A DNA stretch of 9,291 nt from Verrucomicrobia bacterium SCGC AAA164-M04. GTDB lineage: Bacteria > Verrucomicrobiota > Verrucomicrobiae > Verrucomicrobiales > Akkermansiaceae. The first letter of the stretch is position 1; each line of letters opens with the position of its first letter. The stretch lies in NCBI GenBank assembly GCA_000383735.1, contig KB912169.1:1-9291 (forward strand), in the 5' to 3' direction. The position numbers and the translations under genes were made by a program. Of the stretch, positions 6,814-9,291 are shown piece after piece. The notes under the pieces were generated by a model. It made no database searches. It was not told the DNA's origin and worked only from the letters and a program-made list of their open reading frames with translations.

Positions 6814-8063
6814 CACGCCCACTCGAGTCCCGTCAGGGTTCCCGTGCTTGTTCCGAATTGATCAACTTTCAGCCCGAAATTTTGCAGCATGGAGAGGAGT
6901 AGGTTGCAGGCTTTCACGCGTTCGAATTTGCCTTCGGGAAGAACGACGTGCTCGCCCAGCTTGAATCCGCCGCCGGCGAGGACGAGGGGCATGTTTTTGC
7001 AGGAATGCGTTCCCGTCGCCATACCGCAGCCGTAGAGGATCATGGTGTGATCGAAAAGCGTGCCACCGTTGAGAGTGTCTTCTTTTCCTTTGAGCAGGTC
7101 GATGAGGTAAGCCATCTGCGCGATCTGATTTCCTTCGATTAATTTGAGGGCTTCGGTTTTCTCGGCGAGTTCGCCGTGATGGGAAAATCCATGGTAGCCG
7201 CCATTCAAGCCGAAGTCGCCATTCGCGAATCCACTGGCAAGAGTCATGATACGGGTGGAGTCGGTTTCGATGGCCAGTGCCATGAGCTCCATCATGATTT
7301 TCATCTCGTCGGCGGTCTGTCGGGCCGGCCGGGGTTCCTCCATTTCGATCGTTGGCTTCGGCTGATCAAGCCACGGTCGCTGCAGGTCGATTTTCTTTTC
7401 GAGGCTGCGCACGGAGTCGAGATACTCGGTGAACTTATCCTGATCCTGCTTGCTGAGCTCTTTCTTCACGTCCTTGGCTCTTCCGAGAACGGTGTCGAGA
7501 ATGCTGCCGTGTCGTTGCAGGCGCAGCTCTTCTTGTTTCTTGGCTTCGGCTGAGTCTTCGAGGAAGAGCTTGCGATACATCGCGGTGACATCGATGGAAG
7601 GAACCTGTACGCCGGTGCGGGTGAAACTTGTTTGGTTGTTCTCCTTCACCTTGAGCGTCATCGAGGAATAACGCGTGGCCGCTCCGACAAACTCGGCGGC
7701 CTTTTGGTCCATGCTGATGTTGCCTTCGCGGAAGCTGGACGACATGTCGGGGCGGATGCCGTTGAGGAAAGTCGGGACGCAGGCATGTCCGCCGGTGAGG
7801 CCATGATCGAGATTAGAAAAGACGGTGAAATCCTCGCGATGTTTTTCGAGCGGCTTGAGAGTGTGCGACATCTCGTAATCGCGACCGCCTTGGGTGGGGA
7901 AAAAGGCCTTCTGGTAAACGCCGTAGTTATTGGAAAGGCAGATCATGCGCTTCACCGGTTTTTTTGAGGCTTTCGCGGGCTGAGCGAATGACTCCAGAGA
8001 GGGGAGGGCGATGGCAATTCCTCCGGCGCGGAGGAAGTTTCTTCGGGTAAAAGAAGTCTTCAT
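6813..8063 (-). CDS. Tat-exported DUF1552 family protein (416 aa)
   Basis: This is a DUF1552 protein, distantly related by fold to DUF1501 and alkaline-phosphatase/sulfatase-like proteins; no activity is established. An upstream in-frame start at 8099 exists, but the ATG at 8063 is preferred. GAGG lies five bases upstream of it, and translation from there puts a twin-arginine signal (TRRNFLRAGG, residues 6-15, then a hydrophobic run to SFA) at the N-terminus. Export as a folded protein, perhaps with a metal or cofactor, is therefore likely. Conserved features seen are LSNNYGVYQKAFFP (43-56), SNLDHGLTGGHA (83-94), a charged, probably helical segment at about 165-225, YHGFSHHG (290-297), and GTHSCKNMPLVLAGGGF (351-367). 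The many histidines in these blocks are candidate metal ligands; this is inference. It is the first gene of the operon and its TGA overlaps the next ATG. No frameshift or missing block is apparent. Confidence 0.93.
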   Translation of the reverse strand: MKTSFTRRNFLRAGGIAIALPSLESFAQPAKASKKPVKRMICLSNNYGVYQKAFFPTQGGRDYEMSHTLKPLEKHREDFTVFSNLDHGLTGGHACVPTFLNGIRPDMSSSFREGNISMDQKAAEFVGAATRYSSMTLKVKENNQTSFTRTGVQVPSIDVTAMYRKLFLEDSAEAKKQEELRLQRHGSILDTVLGRAKDVKKELSKQDQDKFTEYLDSVRSLEKKIDLQRPWLDQPKPTIEMEEPRPARQTADEMKIMMELMALAIETDSTRIMTLASGFANGDFGLNGGYHGFSHHGELAEKTEALKLIEGNQIAQMAYLIDLLKGKEDTLNGGTLFDHTMILYGCGMATGTHSCKNMPLVLAGGGFKLGEHVVLPEGKFERVKACNLLLSMLQNFGLKVDQFGTSTGTLTGLEWA

Positions 8064-8069
8064 GGGAAC
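8064..8069 (-). promoter_or_regulatory. Ribosome binding region that decides the DUF1552 start
   Basis: Immediately upstream of the ATG at 8063 the minus strand reads TTCGAGGTTCCC. The GAGG is spaced five bases from the start codon (its bases extend to about 8072), which is good Shine-Dalgarno spacing. The alternative start 36 bases upstream lacks such a site and would bury the Tat signal behind 12 residues. Confidence 0.55.
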
Positions 8070-8164
8070 CTCGAAGATCATACAACCGAGGAAGTCCATC
8101 CGGCGAGGCGATTTTTTGTGTCATGTTAGCGACTGTGGATCAACGCGGCTTGCTTCGAAGGTCC

Positions 8165-8510
8165 CTATCTGGCAATTAGGTTCCGTGAACGGATTGCATC
8201 AAACAGTTGAAGGGTGGATAGGCCGCGGCGCGGGGAGTGATTTTTGAACCAACGCTCGAGGGTTTGTTTGGGAAGTAGCGGAATGGTGCGGTCGGGGTGG
8301 AAGCCGGTGACTTTATTGAGGATACGTCGGATAGGTTCTTTGCCGAAGAGAAAGTTCCAGGCCCATGGGATGCGGGAAGCGAGGCGCTGGCTGGTGGTGA
8401 AGTTGGCGATGAGTTTTGAACGCAAGGGAGCGCCATTGGCATCGTAGTCCTGTTGCTGAAATCCGGCCTTCATTTTGGCCATATTGACGGACTGCTAGGA
8501 GATCGGCAGA
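8165..8510 (-). pseudogene. Decayed fragment of a FAD-binding and (Fe-S)-binding oxidoreductase
   Basis: The 105-codon open stretch (8482-8165) contains MAKMKAGFQQQDYDANG, PLRSKLIANFTT, then PWAWNFLF, then GFHPDRTIPLLPKQTLERWF. I recognise this as the segment just after the second 4Fe-4S cysteine cluster in large (about 950 aa) FAD-linked oxidase/Fe-S fusion proteins, related to D-lactate or glycolate dehydrogenases. Reading upstream of the ATG, codons 8508-8491 give C-R-S-P-S-S. Two extra bases (8490-8489) then restore frame for V-N-M-A-K-M. Intact relatives read roughly C-K-x-E-C-P-S-x-V-[ND]-M here, so a cysteine-containing pair of codons is missing and there is a frameshift. Everything N-terminal (the whole FAD domain) is absent, and the similarity stops within about 12 bases of the GGTAGTAGTAGT repeat at 8521. 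The C-terminal domain is also lost after ERWFKNHSPR; the tail to the TAG at 8165 is unrecognised. This is a remnant, not a functional gene. Confidence 0.72.
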
Positions 8511-8520
8511 TTGAGTATGT

Positions 8521-8620
8521 GGTAGTAGTAGTAGTTTTTAGAATAGAATATTTTTTAGTTATTAAGGTTATAACCCTCAACTCGGAGAAAAAGCACCCCT
8601 CCTGCAGAACTACTACTACC
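8521..8620. repeat. Inverted GTA-triplet repeat, 12-bp arms
   Basis: GGTAGTAGTAGTAGTT (8521-8536) and AACTACTACTACC (8608-8620) are inverted copies; 12 bases (GGTAGTAGTAGT / ACTACTACTACC) match perfectly. About 71 bases lie between the arms: an AT-rich part, a 10-bp palindrome GGTTATAACC (8566-8575), and a C-rich part next to the right arm. The right arm is the first part of the composite repeat, and the left arm abuts the truncated oxidoreductase fragment. It could be a foldback structure or the ends of a small non-autonomous element. No target-site duplication is obvious. Confidence 0.7.
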
Positions 8621-8710
8621 GCCTCCGTTTACCCCGCAGCCCGTATCTTGAACCCCGTATCCTGTTCCTCGATTCCTCTTCCCTAATCCCTGTTCCTTGT
8701 TTCCCGATTC
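8609..8710 (-). repeat. Composite intergenic repeat, copy 2, with degenerate 7-bp tandem array
   Basis: On the minus strand from 8709 the sequence divides into consecutive 7-base units: TCGGGAA, ACAAGGA, ACAGGGA, TTAGGGA, AGAGGAA, TCGAGGA, ACAGGAT, ACGGGGT, TCAAGAT, ACGGGCT, GCGGGGT. Purines dominate the last five positions of each unit. The array runs into GGCGGTAGTAGTAGTT. Block-by-block identity with 77-132 shows it is a dispersed family. Comparable degenerate heptanucleotide arrays (STRR sequences) are known from heterocystous cyanobacteria; a relationship is not implied. Confidence 0.75.
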
Positions 8711-8825
8711 AGCGTAAAGGGTTCGGGAATCAGGGTGCAGTGCTTTGCTGAAATCTGAGTTAACGGAAGCCCGCACCCATGTATCAGTGAACCCCTCTTG
8801 CTGGAACAGGGATAAAAGAAACTCC

Positions 8826-9290
8826 CTAAGGCTTCTCAGTGATTAGCTTTACTGGTCTGCCTGCGAGCGTGTCACTCCAACCCTTCGCATCAGCTTCGCG
8901 GTAGATGGTTGGTGAAGAGTCCTCAAAAGCTTTGTCTTCAATTTTGGGAGCATCCCCAAGGAAGGTTACAGCGGACAGGTTGGTGCATTGATAGAAGGCC
9001 CAATCCCCGATGCTGGTAACGCTATCAGGAATCGTGATGCTCGTCAGGCTGCTGCATAGAACGAAGGCCGACTCCCCGATGCTAGTGACGCTATCAGGAA
9101 TCGCGATGCTCGTCAGTTTGGTACACCGTTCAAAGGAAGAAACCCCGATACTGGTGACGCTATCGGGAATCGCGATGCTCGTCAGGCTAGTGCAGTAGTA
9201 GAAGGCATGCAACCCGATGCTGGTGACACTATCAGGAATCGTGATGCTCGTCAGGCTTTCGCAGTATGAGAAGAAGCCCTCCCCGATACT
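8826..9290 (-). CDS. BspA-like leucine-rich repeat protein, C-terminal part (partial, 154 aa visible)
   Basis: The frame is open through the right edge of the window, so the start lies outside; the TTG at 9212 is not a real start. The visible part has four complete 23-residue repeats of the Treponema/BspA LRR_5 type, pattern S-I-G-x-x-x-F-x-x-C-x-x-L-T-S-I-x-I-P-D-S-V-T. Two degenerate units follow (SIGDWAFYQCTNLSAVTFLGD, then KIEDKAFEDSSPTIY). The end is ADAKGWSDTLAGRPVKLITEKP with stop TAG, a tail typical of such proteins in Verrucomicrobia. The DNA repeats at exactly 69 bases (GATGCTCGTCAG recurs at 9036, 9105, 9174, and with one shifted context at 9243). Variation concentrates in the three residues after SIG and around the cysteine. 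Proteins of this type are usually secreted or surface-exposed and mediate binding; the ligand is unknown. It is separated from the operon by 300 bases of repeats and the pseudogene. Confidence 0.88.
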   Translation of the reverse strand, partial: SIGEGFFSYCESLTSITIPDSVTSIGLHAFYYCTSLTSIAIPDSVTSIGVSSFERCTKLTSIAIPDSVTSIGESAFVLCSSLTSITIPDSVTSIGDWAFYQCTNLSAVTFLGDAPKIEDKAFEDSSPTIYREADAKGWSDTLAGRPVKLITEKP

Positions 9291-9291
9291 G
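9008..9291 (-). repeat. Exact-period 69-bp tandem repeat within the LRR gene
   Basis: Four consecutive 69-base units, near-identical in the stretch coding LTSI-x-IPDSVTSIG, continue past the right edge. Each unit encodes one 23-residue LRR. The high DNA identity between units makes slippage or recombination between them likely, changing repeat number. The repeats also keep a 62-codon antisense frame open, which is an artefact. Confidence 0.85.

Larger units (their letters stand above)
8511..8825. other. Non-coding region made almost entirely of repeats
   Basis: The region has no credible gene. It contains a long inverted repeat (8521-8620), the heptad tract (8609-8710) and a short inverted pair, TTCCCGA (8701-8707) / TCGGGAA (8723-8729). 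The heptad phrasing reappears on the opposite strand beyond that pair: AAAGGGT-TCGGGAA-TCAGGGT at 8717-8737. The segment GGAACAGGGATAAA near 8803-8816 has the same flavour. A 73-codon minus-strand ORF here (8776-8555) is only the repeat read in frame. Confidence 0.6.

Noticed and set aside
8064..8165. Sigma70 promoter for the DUF1552 operon
   Set aside because: TATGAT occurs about 10 bases before the Shine-Dalgarno, but no acceptable -35 lies 16-18 bases upstream; other candidate pairs have wrong spacing. A promoter must be nearby but I cannot place it.
8521..8620. Insertion sequence or transposon ends
   Set aside because: Only about 71 bases lie between the arms, there is no transposase and no clear target-site duplication, and the arms are triplet repeats. 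It is reported as an inverted repeat only.
8555..8776. 73-codon minus-strand ORF with a glycine/serine-rich middle
   Set aside because: It is the heptad array and GTA triplets read in frame; the low-complexity peptide follows directly from the repeat, and no ribosome binding site or family supports it.
9010..9198. 62-codon + strand ORF opposite the LRR gene
   Set aside because: The 69-base repeats keep the antisense frame free of stops; the peptide merely repeats with the DNA.
9008..9291. CRISPR array
   Set aside because: The regular spacing is protein-coding: 69-base units continue in one frame and encode LRRs, with no alternation of constant repeats and unique spacers.
1..9291. tRNA, rRNA or riboswitch genes
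   Set aside because: No cloverleaf, rRNA-like block or recognisable riboswitch core was seen in the intergenic regions on either strand.

Overview
The window looks like chromosomal DNA from the PVC superphylum, most likely a Verrucomicrobiota (a planctomycete is the main alternative). The evidence is a tightly packed operon encoding a DUF1592-type cytochrome-like protein and a Tat-exported DUF1552 protein, a BspA-like 23-residue leucine-rich repeat protein, and several small secreted proteins of unnamed families. No identification beyond that level is possible from the sequence alone.

Layout. Bases 1-257 are non-coding and carry the first copy of a composite repeat: (ACT)n-ACC-GCCTC followed by a degenerate 7-bp-periodic tract. 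Bases 258-1034 (+) encode an AT-rich, lysine-rich secreted protein of unknown function. Bases 1035-1319 are non-coding with a compact structured segment. Bases 1320-1784 (-) encode a second small secreted protein. Bases 1785-2113 hold a doubtful 66-codon ORF and a weak terminator-like structure.

Bases 2114-8063 (-) are the core of the window: three genes transcribed right to left and joined by stop/start overlaps. They are DUF1552 (Tat signal), then a secreted protein made of a propeller-like N-terminal half fused to two NIPSNAP domains, then an 848-residue PSCyt1/DUF1587/DUF1595/DUF1592/DUF1588/DUF1585 protein with two c-type haem motifs. All three carry export signals, so they probably act together in the periplasm or at the cell surface. 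The overlaps imply translational coupling and fixed stoichiometry. DUF1552/DUF1592 pairing is common in planctomycetes and Verrucomicrobia. The NIPSNAP fusion placed between them is the least ordinary part.

Bases 8165-8510 (-) are a decayed fragment of a large FAD-binding/(Fe-S)-binding oxidoreductase, cut off at an inverted GGTAGTAGTAGT / ACTACTACTACC repeat. Bases 8521-8825 hold that inverted repeat and the second copy of the heptad element. From 8826 to the end (-) lies the C-terminal part of a BspA-like LRR protein built from exact 69-bp units and running off the window.

No RNA gene, CRISPR array, transposase or intact mobile element was recognised. The best leads are the two-copy composite repeat (one copy at the pseudogene breakpoint) and the three-gene secreted operon.
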